From positions 1-11,789 of the forward strand of contig DASXMW010000336.1 of assembly GCA_036495425.1 (NCBI GenBank): a DNA stretch of 11,789 nucleotides, written 5' to 3'. Position 1 is the first letter of the stretch; the number at the start of each line of letters is the position of its first letter. The notes beneath the pieces were generated by a model that did no database searches, was not told where the DNA came from, and saw only the letters and a list, made by a program, of their open reading frames with translations. The position numbers were made by a program, and so were the translations under genes. Source of the stretch: Bog-532 sp036495425. GTDB taxonomy: Bacteria; Actinomycetota; Actinomycetes; Streptosporangiales; Streptosporangiaceae. Positions 1 to 6,337 of this stretch are shown here, in pieces.

Positions 1-119
1 CACGCGATCCGCGACCCCTGCCGCCACGCGGCGGAGATGACGCCCATCAGCTCATCACCCGAGCAGCCCGCCAGCCCCGCGCCGTCCGGCCCAAGATCGG
101 GGAACAGGTCCTGGAGCAT
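1..119 (-). CDS. Partial DUF222/13E12-like HNH protein, N-terminal 39 residues
   Basis: This gene reads leftward off the window edge, and only the start is present. The frame from the ATG at 119 gives 39 codons with no stop. Residues 18-38 (containing LAGCSGDELMGV and AAWRQGSRIA) resemble the opening helix of actinobacterial DUF222 proteins, where a 'D-E-L-x-G-x-x-x-A-W-x-x-x-x-S' pattern is common. Those proteins usually carry a C-terminal HNH nuclease domain, which would lie outside the window. A weak GGACGG sits upstream of the ATG. An in-frame TTG further upstream is possible but less likely. A perfect LexA box ends 83 bases upstream of the ATG. This fits the known DNA-damage control of some mycobacterial 13E12-repeat genes. 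The family call rests on a short segment and is tentative; direction and frame are better supported. Confidence 0.5.
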   Translation of the reverse strand, partial: MLQDLFPDLGPDGAGLAGCSGDELMGVISAAWRQGSRIA

Positions 120-172
120 GCACCACCGTCCGTTCGGAAGAAGATCAGAAAGATCCTGTGCGAACAGTGTAG

Positions 173-200
173 CGTATATCAAGCGAGAAAATGGAGTGAA
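173..200 (-). promoter_or_regulatory. Possible promoter of the DUF222-like gene
   Basis: Read on the minus strand, TTCACT (200-195) and TATACG (178-173) are separated by 16 bases. Each matches 4 of 6 bases of the vegetative -35 and -10 consensus. TACACT at 171-166 is an alternative -10. The LexA box at 203-216 is two bases upstream of the -35. The assignment is from spacing and base pattern only. Confidence 0.35.
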
Positions 201-202
201 TA

Positions 203-216
203 CGAACATAGGTTCG
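203..216. promoter_or_regulatory. LexA binding site (SOS box)
   Basis: The sequence CGAAC-ATAG-GTTCG is a perfect 5-4-5 inverted repeat. It matches the Gram-positive/actinobacterial SOS box CGAAC-N4-GTTCG in every conserved base. On the minus strand it lies directly before a possible promoter (TTCACT at 200-195, 16 bases, TATACG at 178-173), so bound LexA would block expression of the DUF222-like gene. It is also 166 bases upstream of xth on the plus strand, but no good plus-strand promoter is seen next to it. The surrounding 120-230 stretch is clearly AT-richer than the rest, as expected of a promoter region. Confidence 0.8.
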
Positions 217-370
217 TCTTTTTTGGGTCTTGAGGCCCGCGAGATGGCTTGACTGCCGAAGGCCCGCGGCCAGGGCCTGGCGGGCCGCTGCGAGCGTCGG
301 CTGGCCGCCGAAGACCGGCTGGCGGGCGGGTCCCTGGGACGGGCGGGTGGCATCGTCGGCCCGGCGGTGG

Positions 371-376
371 CAGGCT
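371..376 (+). promoter_or_regulatory. Possible leaderless -10 element of xth (CAGGCT)
   Basis: CAGGCT ends six bases before the xth GTG. The -10 positions that matter most (A at 2, T at 6) are present, but the first T is not. The arrangement resembles the stronger TAGGCT-7-GTG elements at 4276 and 7835. No Shine-Dalgarno sequence precedes the GTG, which is consistent with a leaderless transcript. Confidence 0.35.
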
Positions 377-382
377 ATCGGG

Positions 383-1201
383 GTGCGGTTGGCGACGTGG
401 AACGTGAACTCGGTCAAGGCGCGGCTGCCCCGGCTACTCGAGTGGCTGGACGAGGCCAAGCCGGACATCGTGTGCCTGCAGGAGATCAAGACCACCACGG
501 CCCTGTTCCCCGCGGCCGATGTCGAGGAGCTCGGATACGAGGTGGCGGCGCATGGCGAGGGTCGGTGGAACGGGGTGGCCCTGCTGTCCACCGTCGGCCT
601 GGAACACGTCAGCCTGGGTTTTCCCGGCGAGCCCAGTTACGAGGGGGAGGAGGCCGAGCCGACCCTGCTCGACGAGCCGGGCCTGCGCAAGCCCGAAGCC
701 CGCGCGGTGGGGGCCACCTGCGGCGGGATCCGGGTCTGGTCGCTGTACGCGCCCAACGGGCGCACGCCCGAATCGGCCCACTACCAGTACAAGCTGGCCT
801 GGTACGCCGCGCTGCGCACCGTGCTCCAGGCCGAGCTGAGCCGCGAGCCGCAGCTGGTCGTGGCGGGCGACTTCAACGTGGCGCCGACCGACGCCGACGT
901 ATGGGACCCGACGGTGTTCGTCGGCTCGACCCACGTCACCCCGCCGGAACGGCAGGCGCTGGCCGACCTGCGCGCCCTCGGGCTGCACGACATCGTGCCC
1001 AAGGCGATGAAGGGGCCGCACCCGTTCACCTACTGGGACTACCGCGCGGGCGCCTTCCCCAAGGACATGGGCATGCGCATCGACCTGGTCTACGCCAGCC
1101 AGGCCGTCACGGAAAGGGTGGCCGGCGCGTACGTGGACCGGGAGGCCCGCAAGGGCCATGCCCCGTCCGATCACGCGCCGGTGGTCCTGGATCTGGACTA
1201 A
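383..1201 (+). CDS. xth: Exodeoxyribonuclease III (AP endonuclease family)
   Basis: This 272-residue protein is a Mg-dependent DNA-repair nuclease of the exonuclease III / AP endonuclease type, which cuts at abasic sites and trims 3' ends. The length is close to E. coli Xth (268). Catalytic motifs are complete and in order: TWNVNS (Asn7), LQEIK (Glu34), LYAPNG (Tyr122), GDFNVAP (Asp163, Asn165), MRIDLVY (Asp234) and SDHAPVV (Asp263-His264). The start was set at the GTG at 383 because the conserved N-terminus (VRLATWNVNSVKARL) begins there. The frame stays open upstream to a TTG at 230, but those residues are Arg/Ala/Trp-rich and unlike the family. The last bases of the stop codon overlap the stop of the convergent amidohydrolase gene. 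A LexA box lies 166 bases upstream but probably serves the divergent gene. Confidence 0.95.
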   Translation: MRLATWNVNSVKARLPRLLEWLDEAKPDIVCLQEIKTTTALFPAADVEELGYEVAAHGEGRWNGVALLSTVGLEHVSLGFPGEPSYEGEEAEPTLLDEPGLRKPEARAVGATCGGIRVWSLYAPNGRTPESAHYQYKLAWYAALRTVLQAELSREPQLVVAGDFNVAPTDADVWDPTVFVGSTHVTPPERQALADLRALGLHDIVPKAMKGPHPFTYWDYRAGAFPKDMGMRIDLVYASQAVTERVAGAYVDREARKGHAPSDHAPVVLDLD

Positions 1202-2040
1202 AGACCGAGCACGCGCGCGGCGTTGTCGTACAGCACCGCGCGTGCCGCCTCGGCCGGCACGTCGAGCTCGTCGAACTCGGTCAGGCCCCGCTCCGGGGTC
1301 AGCAGCGGGTAGTCGCTGCCCCACAGGAACTGCCCGGACAGCCGGCCGCGCAGCTCGCGGATGACCTCGGCCGGGATCCGGCGCGGCGACCAGCCGGAGA
1401 TGTCGATGTACACGTTGGTCTTGTGCAGCGCGATGGCGATCAGGTCCATGTGCCACGGCCAGCCGAAGTGCGCGGCCACCACGGTCAGATCCGGGTGCGC
1501 CGCGGCCACCGGGTCCAGCTTGAGCGGGTGCGCGAGGTCGATGCGGATACCCTGGCCGCCGGGCCGGCGCGCGCCGATCCCGCTGGTCCCGGTGTGGAAC
1601 AGGGCCAGCAGGCCGTATTCCTGGCAGGCCGCGAAGATCGGCCAGTAGCGCGGGTCGTCGGGCGCGAAGGCCTGCAGCGACGGGTGGAACTTCACCCCGC
1701 GCAGCCCCAGGGCGGCGATGGAAGCCACCTCAGCGACGGCCGAGTCCTTGTGCGGGTCGACCGAGCCCAGCCCGGTGAACACGTCCGGGTAGTCGCGGCA
1801 CGCGGCGGCAACGGTCTCGTTCGGCACCCGGGGCCGCCCGGTGGCCGTCTCGGCGTCCCAGGCCAGCAGGACCGCCTTTACCCCCAGCCCGCGGTACCGG
1901 GCGGCGAGCTCATCCAGCGACTGCCGCTGGACCGGCGAGCGGAAGTATGCCTCGGCCGCCTCGATGTATCCCGCCATGCTGCCGTCCAGCCAGTCGGGAG
2001 TGGGCAGGTGCACATGGAAGTCGATCGCGCGCAACGACAC
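1198..2040 (-). CDS. Amidohydrolase-2 family metal-dependent hydrolase
   Basis: This 280-residue TIM-barrel protein belongs to the amidohydrolase-related (Amidohydro_2) superfamily, whose members hydrolyse or decarboxylate varied small substrates. The substrate cannot be read from the sequence. Metal and catalytic positions are intact: DFHVH near the N-terminus (His9, His11), KFHP (His119), LFHTGT (His149), AAHFG (His191) and WGSDYP (Asp243). The start is the GTG at 2040, which places MSLRAIDFHVH at the expected N-terminus. No clear Shine-Dalgarno sequence is seen. It follows the YjbR-like gene by 22 bases in the same direction and is probably co-transcribed with it. A second, truncated member of the same superfamily lies upstream at 2432-2662. 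Both end in 'ARVLGL/ERVLGL' but differ elsewhere, so they are paralogues rather than a fresh duplication. Confidence 0.88.
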   Translation of the reverse strand: MSLRAIDFHVHLPTPDWLDGSMAGYIEAAEAYFRSPVQRQSLDELAARYRGLGVKAVLLAWDAETATGRPRVPNETVAAACRDYPDVFTGLGSVDPHKDSAVAEVASIAALGLRGVKFHPSLQAFAPDDPRYWPIFAACQEYGLLALFHTGTSGIGARRPGGQGIRIDLAHPLKLDPVAAAHPDLTVVAAHFGWPWHMDLIAIALHKTNVYIDISGWSPRRIPAEVIRELRGRLSGQFLWGSDYPLLTPERGLTEFDELDVPAEAARAVLYDNAARVLGL

Positions 2041-2062
2041 GCGCCAATGGTAGCGGTCCCGG

Positions 2063-2422
2063 TTATCCGGGTTCGATGCCCTGGCTCCCCAGGTAGCGGG
2101 CGGCGATCGTCTTCGGCACCACCATGCACCAGGCGTCGATGAGCAGCTCGCGCAGTTCCTCAGGGTCGAGGACGGGGAGCCGGGCCCGGACCCACTGGTA
2201 CCGCTCGTCGGCGGGCAGCGGCATCATGAACTTGGCCGGCTCGCTGGCCACCAGGGCGGCGCGCTCATCCTTGGAGAAGCCGAACCCGAGCCGCTCCTCG
2301 TCCGCCGACACCGAGGCGTAGACCAGCCGTCCCACCCGGAATTTGGTGTTGCCGCCGATCAGGTGCTCGGTGGTACGCGGCAGCGACAGCGCGATGCGCC
2401 GCACGTCATCGATGGTCGCCAT
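2063..2422 (-). CDS. MmcQ/YjbR family protein
   Basis: This 119-residue protein has the layout of the MmcQ/YjbR family: an N-terminal 'IDDVRRIALSLPRTTE' helix, a 'KFRVGRLVYASV' strand pair, 'GFGFSKDERAALVAS', and a C-terminal 'LRELLIDAWCMVVPKT' helix. Members have a CyaY-like fold and are often labelled DNA-binding, but a defined role is not established. The ATG at 2422 was chosen because the family starts with 'M-T/A-x-x-D-V-R'. It begins nine bases after the stop of the amidohydrolase remnant and lacks a clear Shine-Dalgarno sequence, so translation may have been coupled to the upstream frame. The intact amidohydrolase follows 22 bases downstream. Confidence 0.85.
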   Translation of the reverse strand: MATIDDVRRIALSLPRTTEHLIGGNTKFRVGRLVYASVSADEERLGFGFSKDERAALVASEPAKFMMPLPADERYQWVRARLPVLDPEELRELLIDAWCMVVPKTIAARYLGSQGIEPG

Positions 2423-2431
2423 CGCGGTTGC

Positions 2432-2662
2432 TTACAGTCCGAGGACGCGTTCCGCGTTGGCGTGGAAGACGAGGTCCATGACGCTTTGATCGTAGCCGAG
2501 TTCGTCCCATTCCCGCAGGATGCGCTCATACGGCAGGCTCGGGTGGTCGCTGCGGAACATGATCTTCTCGCGCAGCCGCCCCCGGATGTCGGTGCGCAGC
2601 GAGGGCGGGAAGTACTTGGGCGCCCAGCCGGACAGCTCCCAGTACACGTTGCCCTTGTCGGG
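2432..2662 (-). pseudogene. Truncated amidohydrolase, C-terminal remnant
   Basis: About 76 residues are recognisable, from PDKGNVYWELSGWAPK to the ending HANAERVLGL. They align with the last third of the intact amidohydrolase at 1198-2040 (KTNVYIDISGWSPR through NAARVLGL there). The barrel's N-terminal two-thirds, including the His-x-His and other metal ligands, is missing. The only catalytic residue left is the Asp of FRSDHP, where the family normally reads FGSDYP. The Gly-to-Arg and Tyr-to-His changes suggest relaxed constraint. Upstream the frame loses similarity and meets a TAG near 2721. The first usable in-frame start is a GTG at 2647, inside the motif. It is most simply a 5'-deleted gene, with the break near 2660. 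A 71-residue product from the GTG cannot be excluded. Confidence 0.75.
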
Positions 2663-2724
2663 AACGGCGTCACCCCGTCCAGCATGTCTTACCGAGTCAT
2701 CCGGGGCGCCGACACGCGGCTAGC

Positions 2725-2739
2725 TTAACGCTGAGTTAA
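2725..2739. promoter_or_regulatory. TTAAC-N5-GTTAA palindrome, candidate operator
   Basis: A perfect 5-5-5 inverted repeat (TTAAC GCTGA GTTAA) sits 21 bases upstream of a TAGGCT hexamer, in the -35 region of the promoter for the NfeD-like/SPFH pair. It is AT-rich in a GC-rich setting. The regulator is unknown. Confidence 0.45.
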
Positions 2740-2760
2740 TCTGCACCCCCGTGCCAGGAC

Positions 2761-2766
2761 TAGGCT
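2761..2766 (+). promoter_or_regulatory. Candidate -10 element (TAGGCT) of the NfeD-like/SPFH operon
   Basis: TAGGCT fits the actinobacterial -10 pattern TANNNT. The same hexamer is used before the genes at 4289 and 7848. Transcription would begin near 2773, leaving a leader of about 28 bases that carries the purine-rich ribosome site AAAGGGGG at 2787-2794. No clear -35 is present; the TTAAC palindrome occupies that position. Confidence 0.5.
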
Positions 2767-2800
2767 GGGGGTCGGCACTTCCGGGTAAAGGGGGCTGTCG

Positions 2801-3052
2801 GTGGCGAGGGATGAGTCCTCGATCGGCCGCGTCGGCGTCCTCAGCGTGGCGACGCGAGGTGGCAATGGACCCGGCGAAGTACTTATCAGGATCCGCGGCG
2901 GTTCCGAGGCCTTCCTGGCCTGGTCGGACAAGCCGCTGCCGAAGGGTGCGACCGTCCTGGTCATCGAGTCGCGCGGAGCGCGGGCGGTCGACGTCATCGA
3001 GTGGAAAGACGTACTCGGTGAGAGTCCGCGCGTACCGGGATTACTTCTTTGA
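2801..3052 (+). CDS. Small NfeD-like OB-fold protein
   Basis: This 83-residue soluble protein has no signal peptide or membrane segment. Residues 8-68 show the NfeD C-terminal OB-fold pattern: 'IGRVGVLSVATRGG', then 'PGEVLIRIRGG', 'AFLAWSDKPLPKGATV' and 'VIESRGARAVDVIEW'. NfeD domains work with SPFH/flotillin proteins in membrane microdomains, and here the gene lies 14 bases before an SPFH gene. Classical NfeD proteins attach this domain to membrane helices and sometimes to a protease; here only the OB part is present. The GTG start at 2801 is supported by AAAGGGGG ending six bases upstream. The role as flotillin partner is inferred from fold and position. Confidence 0.75.
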   Translation: MARDESSIGRVGVLSVATRGGNGPGEVLIRIRGGSEAFLAWSDKPLPKGATVLVIESRGARAVDVIEWKDVLGESPRVPGLLL

Positions 3053-3066
3053 GGAGATGAACGAGG

Positions 3067-4206
3067 ATGTTCGGCTACCGTGTTCCGGCCCCCGACGAGG
3101 CCATGCTGATTTCCGGACGAGGGGGCGGCAAGGAAGGTTCGCCGTTCAAGGTGGTGATCGGCCGCGGCTCCTTCGTCACGCCCGTGTTCCGCAAGGTCCG
3201 CTATCTCTCCCTGTCCCTGCGGGAATCCGAGGTCGCCGAGACCTGCGTGACCAAGCAGGGCATCTCGCTGAACGTGCGGGCGGTGATCGCGTTCAAGGTC
3301 GGCAACGACGAGGAATCCATCGTCAACGCCGGACAGCGGTTCCTCTCCGACCAGGACCAGATGTCGCTCCTGACCGGGCGGATCTTCGCCGGCCACCTGC
3401 GCTCGATCATCGGCTCGCTGACGGTTGAGGAGATCGTCACCGAGCGGCAGAAGCTGGCCACCGAGGTCCTGGACGGATCCAAGGGCGAGATGGCCAGGAT
3501 CGGGCTGATCGTGGACTCGCTGCAGATCCAGTCGATCGACGACATGGGCGCCGGCTACATCGCCGCCATGGCCGCGCCGAACAACGCCGCCATCCAGCGC
3601 CAGGCCAAGATCGCGCAGGCCCAGGCCGACCAGGCGGCGGCCGAGGCACAGCAGGCGTCGGCGCGCAAGCAGGCCGAATTCTCCAGGGAAACCTCCGTCG
3701 TCCAGGCCCAGTACAAGGGCGAGGTGGAACGGGCGCAGGCGGAGGCGGCGCAGGCGGGCCCGCTGGCGCAAGCGAACGCCCAGCTCGCGGTGATCAACGC
3801 CCAGGCCGAGCTGGCTCGGCAGCAGGCCGAGCTCCGGCAGCAGCAGCTGGTCTCCGAGGTGGTCAGGCCCGCCGAGGCCGAGGCCGAACGGGTCAGGATC
3901 TTGGCCAAGGCCGACGCCGAGCGGACCCGCATCCAGGCCGAGGCCGCCGCCTCGAACAACCGGGTCGCCCTGGACCAACTGCTGATCAACCAGCTGCCCC
4001 TGATCGTCAAGGAGGCCGCGGCCGGGCTGTCCGGCGCCAACGTCAGCGTGCTCAACGGGGCCGACGGCCTCAGCGAGATCGCCGCCGGCCTGGTCAGCCA
4101 GGGCCTGACCATCCTCGATTCGGTCCGCAAGGGGATGCCCAGCCAGTATGACGCCGGCCCGGCCGACCGCCGCGTCATCGACGGCCAGTCCGAGGCGCAG
4201 GCCTAG
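3067..4206 (+). CDS. Flotillin-like SPFH domain protein
   Basis: This 379-residue protein has an SPFH/band 7 domain at roughly 8-170 (for example VVIGRGSFVTPVF, LSLSLRESEV, VTKQGISLNVRAVIAFKVG and MARIGLIVDSLQIQSI). A long Ala/Gln/Glu-rich coiled-coil follows at about 175-300 with repeated 'QAxAE' units and AEAERVRILAKADAERTRIQAEA-type heptads. The C-terminal tail is Gly/Ala-rich. This is the flotillin layout. Flotillins assemble on the inner face of the membrane and organise lipid domains. There is no N-terminal membrane helix, so attachment would be by the SPFH domain or lipidation. The ATG at 3067 has GAGGAG ten bases upstream and GAGG immediately before it. It follows the NfeD-like gene by 14 bases and is closed by the hairpin at 4233-4267. 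Confidence 0.9.
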   Translation: MFGYRVPAPDEAMLISGRGGGKEGSPFKVVIGRGSFVTPVFRKVRYLSLSLRESEVAETCVTKQGISLNVRAVIAFKVGNDEESIVNAGQRFLSDQDQMSLLTGRIFAGHLRSIIGSLTVEEIVTERQKLATEVLDGSKGEMARIGLIVDSLQIQSIDDMGAGYIAAMAAPNNAAIQRQAKIAQAQADQAAAEAQQASARKQAEFSRETSVVQAQYKGEVERAQAEAAQAGPLAQANAQLAVINAQAELARQQAELRQQQLVSEVVRPAEAEAERVRILAKADAERTRIQAEAAASNNRVALDQLLINQLPLIVKEAAAGLSGANVSVLNGADGLSEIAAGLVSQGLTILDSVRKGMPSQYDAGPADRRVIDGQSEAQA

Positions 4207-4232
4207 CCGTCCGGTAAAAATGGCGATTTGCT

Positions 4233-4267
4233 GACGTCGGGCCGGGTTCCTGGCCCGGCCCGGCGTC
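4233..4267 (+). terminator. GC-rich hairpin terminator after the SPFH gene
   Basis: Bases 4233-4246 pair with 4254-4267 in a 14-bp stem with one G-T wobble and a seven-base loop (TTCCTGG). It starts 26 bases after the SPFH stop codon. No U-tract follows, as is common for actinobacterial terminators. It ends just before the promoter of the next gene, so it may also insulate that promoter. Confidence 0.65.
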
Positions 4268-4275
4268 GCTGCGTT

Positions 4276-4281
4276 TAGGCT
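4276..4281 (+). promoter_or_regulatory. Leaderless -10 element (TAGGCT) of the GT-C-like gene
   Basis: TAGGCT ends seven bases before the GTG at 4289, so RNA synthesis would start at or beside the start codon. No Shine-Dalgarno sequence is present between hexamer and GTG. The identical hexamer and spacing recur before phzF. The -35 position falls inside the upstream hairpin and shows no TTGAC-like sequence. Confidence 0.6.
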
Positions 4282-4288
4282 CGCGGTC

Positions 4289-6199
4289 GTGACAGCAGCG
4301 CCGACGGCCGTCCCGGTCCGTCCGAAGACAGCTCCGGAGACGGCTCCGGAGACAGCTGAGCGGGCGCGCCCGCTCAGCGGCCGCCGGACGGTGACGCTGG
4401 CCGCCGTGTACTACCTGCTGGCCGCGCTCGCGCTGACCCTGTGGCTGTGGCGGGACCCGGCCTCGCGGACGGTCGCGGGCAACCCGAACGACGCCGACCA
4501 GCTCGCCTGGTTCTTCCGCTACGACGCCACGGCCATCGCGCACTTCCATCTCCCGGCCCTGGTCACCACGGCCATGAATGCGCCCCAGGGCGTGAACCTC
4601 ATGTGGAACACGCCTATGCTGCTGCCCGGGGTTCTGCTCGCGCCGGTCACGCTGGCGTTCGGGCCGCAGGTCAGCCTGACCCTGCTGCTCACCGTCGGCT
4701 TCGCCGGGTCGGCCACGGCCATGTTCGCGGTGCTGCGGCGCTGGCAGGTGAGCGTGCCCGCCGCGGCGCTCGGCGGGGCCGTCTACGGGTTCTCCCCGGC
4801 CCTGGTGCACTCGGCCATCGGCCACTACGACCTGCAGTTCGCGGTGTTCCCGCCGCTGATCGTGGAAGCGGTGCTGCGCCTGGCCACCGGGCGCTCCGGA
4901 GCCCGGCGCGGGGGCCTGTGGCTCGGCTTCCTGGTCACCGCGCAGCTGTTCATCAGCGAGGAGATCCTGTTCGGTGCCGGGCTGGCCGCGGCCCTGCTGC
5001 TGGTCGTCATGGCCGCCAGCCGGCCCCGGGCCGTGCCGGGCCGGGTCGGGACCCTGGCCGGCGGCCTGGGCATCGCGGCCGGCGTGCTGGCCGTGCTCGC
5101 CGGCTACCCGCTGTGGGTGCAGTTCTTCGGCCCGCTCTACCAGCACGGCAGCCCGTTCACCACCGACTTCTTCAAGAACGACCTGTCCGGGTTCGTCGTC
5201 CCGTCCTCTTACATGTTCTTCCGCACCGCGGGCAGCGCGGCCGAGGCGGCGCGCTACCAGGGTCAGCTGCCCGAGTACCTCGGCTACCTGGGCTGGCCGC
5301 TGATCGCGGTGCTGGCCGCGGGCACCATCGGGTTCTGGCGCCGGCTGCCGGTCCGCGCCTGCGCCGTGGCCTTCGTGATGCTCGAGGTGTTCTCGCTCGG
5401 CGGCACCCTGCTGGCCAGCGGGCACGAACACGCCTGGCTCAAGCTCCCCTGGTACTGGCTGCAGAGCCTGCCCGTGCTCAGCGCGGCGCTGCCCGACCGG
5501 TTCTCCATCGTGGCCGACGGCGCGGCCGCCGCGCTGCTGGCCTGCTGCGCCGACGCGGCCGTCCCGGCCCTGGCGGCGTTCGCCCGGTCCATTCCCGGCC
5601 GCCGGCTGCCCCGGCTGGCCTCGGGCCGACGGGCGGCGGCGGTGGTCATGGGCGCTGCCGTCCTGGCCGTACTGCCCATCGTGCCCCGGCCGCTGCCGGC
5701 CGTGGCCGCCATCTCGGTCCCGCCCGGCTGGCCGGCGGCGTTCGCCGCGCTGGACCTGCCCGCCTCGGCCACCGTGCTCGCGGTGCCGCTCCCGATGTCG
5801 ACCTTCACCGAACCGCTGCGCTGGCAGGCCGACACCGGCCAGCCGCGCAGCCTGGTCGGCGGGTACTTCATGGGCCCGGCCCGGAACGGACACGCCTACA
5901 CCGACGGCAGCGGCCTGTCGCAGGCGGGCCGCTACCTGAACATCTTGTGGTCCAAGTCCGGGGCCGGGCTGCCCGCGGCGCTGACCGGGGGGGTGCCGGC
6001 CAGCGCGCACCCCGGGTCGCCCAGTTACGTCCGGATCGGGGCGGTCAGCAACGCCACGATGCTGGCCCAGATCGCCGCCTGGCACGTCTCGGCGGTGGTC
6101 GCGGTCGCGGTCCGGAACTCGGTCCTGGCCGACTACCTGACCGCCCTGCTCGGGCCGCCCGCCGTGGTCACCGGCGACGTCATGGCCTGGCGCCGGTAA
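4289..6199 (+). CDS. Polytopic membrane protein, GT-C glycosyltransferase-like
   Basis: This 636-residue integral membrane protein starts with a Pro/Ala/Thr-rich cytoplasmic tail containing a short PETA repeat. About ten hydrophobic segments follow (roughly 35-54, 109-125, 129-149, 157-170, 208-224, 226-243, 253-275, 333-349, 354-372, 405-431 and 448-466). A soluble C-terminal region, probably outside the membrane, spans about 475-636. The first outer loop contains GNPNDADQ (residues 64-71), resembling the acidic loop motif of GT-C enzymes that use polyprenyl-phosphate sugars. A 'GHYDLQFAVFPP' segment is also typical of large actinobacterial membrane proteins annotated as glycosyltransferases. 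The substrate is not predictable. Neighbouring genes (small membrane protein, HpnB) support an envelope role. The GTG at 4289 fits the leaderless promoter. Membrane topology is firm; the enzymatic call is an inference. Confidence 0.7.
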   Translation: MTAAPTAVPVRPKTAPETAPETAERARPLSGRRTVTLAAVYYLLAALALTLWLWRDPASRTVAGNPNDADQLAWFFRYDATAIAHFHLPALVTTAMNAPQGVNLMWNTPMLLPGVLLAPVTLAFGPQVSLTLLLTVGFAGSATAMFAVLRRWQVSVPAAALGGAVYGFSPALVHSAIGHYDLQFAVFPPLIVEAVLRLATGRSGARRGGLWLGFLVTAQLFISEEILFGAGLAAALLLVVMAASRPRAVPGRVGTLAGGLGIAAGVLAVLAGYPLWVQFFGPLYQHGSPFTTDFFKNDLSGFVVPSSYMFFRTAGSAAEAARYQGQLPEYLGYLGWPLIAVLAAGTIGFWRRLPVRACAVAFVMLEVFSLGGTLLASGHEHAWLKLPWYWLQSLPVLSAALPDRFSIVADGAAAALLACCADAAVPALAAFARSIPGRRLPRLASGRRAAAVVMGAAVLAVLPIVPRPLPAVAAISVPPGWPAAFAALDLPASATVLAVPLPMSTFTEPLRWQADTGQPRSLVGGYFMGPARNGHAYTDGSGLSQAGRYLNILWSKSGAGLPAALTGGVPASAHPGSPSYVRIGAVSNATMLAQIAAWHVSAVVAVAVRNSVLADYLTALLGPPAVVTGDVMAWRR

Positions 6200-6218
6200 A
6201 CCGCTGAGCGTGCCTTTG

Positions 6219-6244
6219 AGAGGAACCTCTTAGGAAAGCCTGAG
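6219..6244. promoter_or_regulatory. Nested inverted repeats, candidate operator
   Basis: AGAGG-AA-CCTCT (6219-6230) is a perfect inverted repeat. It overlaps a second one, CTTAGG-AAAG-CCTGAG (6229-6244), which has one mismatch. Both lie in the 138-base gap before the 59-residue membrane protein. The layout suggests a regulator-binding region. The AGAGG repeat could alternatively form a short hairpin after the upstream stop codon. No convincing -10 could be fixed in the gap. Confidence 0.4.
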
Positions 6245-6325
6245 ACTCATACCCACGGCAGAGGCGGGCCGGCGGGTCCTCATAGCTGCGCCGGGCACGG
6301 TGAAGATGCAAGCCGAAACCGACGT

Positions 6326-6331
6326 GAGGAG
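6326..6331 (+). promoter_or_regulatory. Ribosome binding site GAGGAG
   Basis: A GAGGAG core (preceded by GT) lies six bases before the ATG at 6338. It is one of the best Shine-Dalgarno sequences in the window and is the main support that the short frame behind it is translated. Confidence 0.8.
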
Positions 6332-6337
6332 CTAACG

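Noticed and set aside
161..174. Second LexA half-site (CGAAC followed by AGTGT)
   Set aside because: The right half does not match GTTCG, so it is at most a chance half-site.
203..224. Hairpin plus T-run (CGAAC-ATAG-GTTCG, TCTTTTTT) as an intrinsic terminator
   Set aside because: The stem is only 5 bp and no plus-strand gene ends upstream. The exact match to the LexA consensus is the better explanation.
230..382. Upstream in-frame extension of xth from a TTG
   Set aside because: The added 51 residues are not family-like. The conserved N-terminus begins exactly at the GTG at 383.
145..591. Minus-strand frame covering the SOS box and the start of xth
   Set aside because: It runs through the promoter region and the xth catalytic N-terminus without any family similarity.
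367..2142. Plus-strand open frame spanning xth and the amidohydrolase
   Set aside because: It crosses two well-supported genes in the wrong frame and is Arg/Gly/Ala-rich throughout.
4175..6085. Very long minus-strand open frame opposite the GT-C-like gene
   Set aside because: It is made of Gly/Arg/Gln/Pro-rich low-complexity residues with no recognisable domain. The plus-strand frame gives a proper membrane protein, so this is a shadow caused by high GC.
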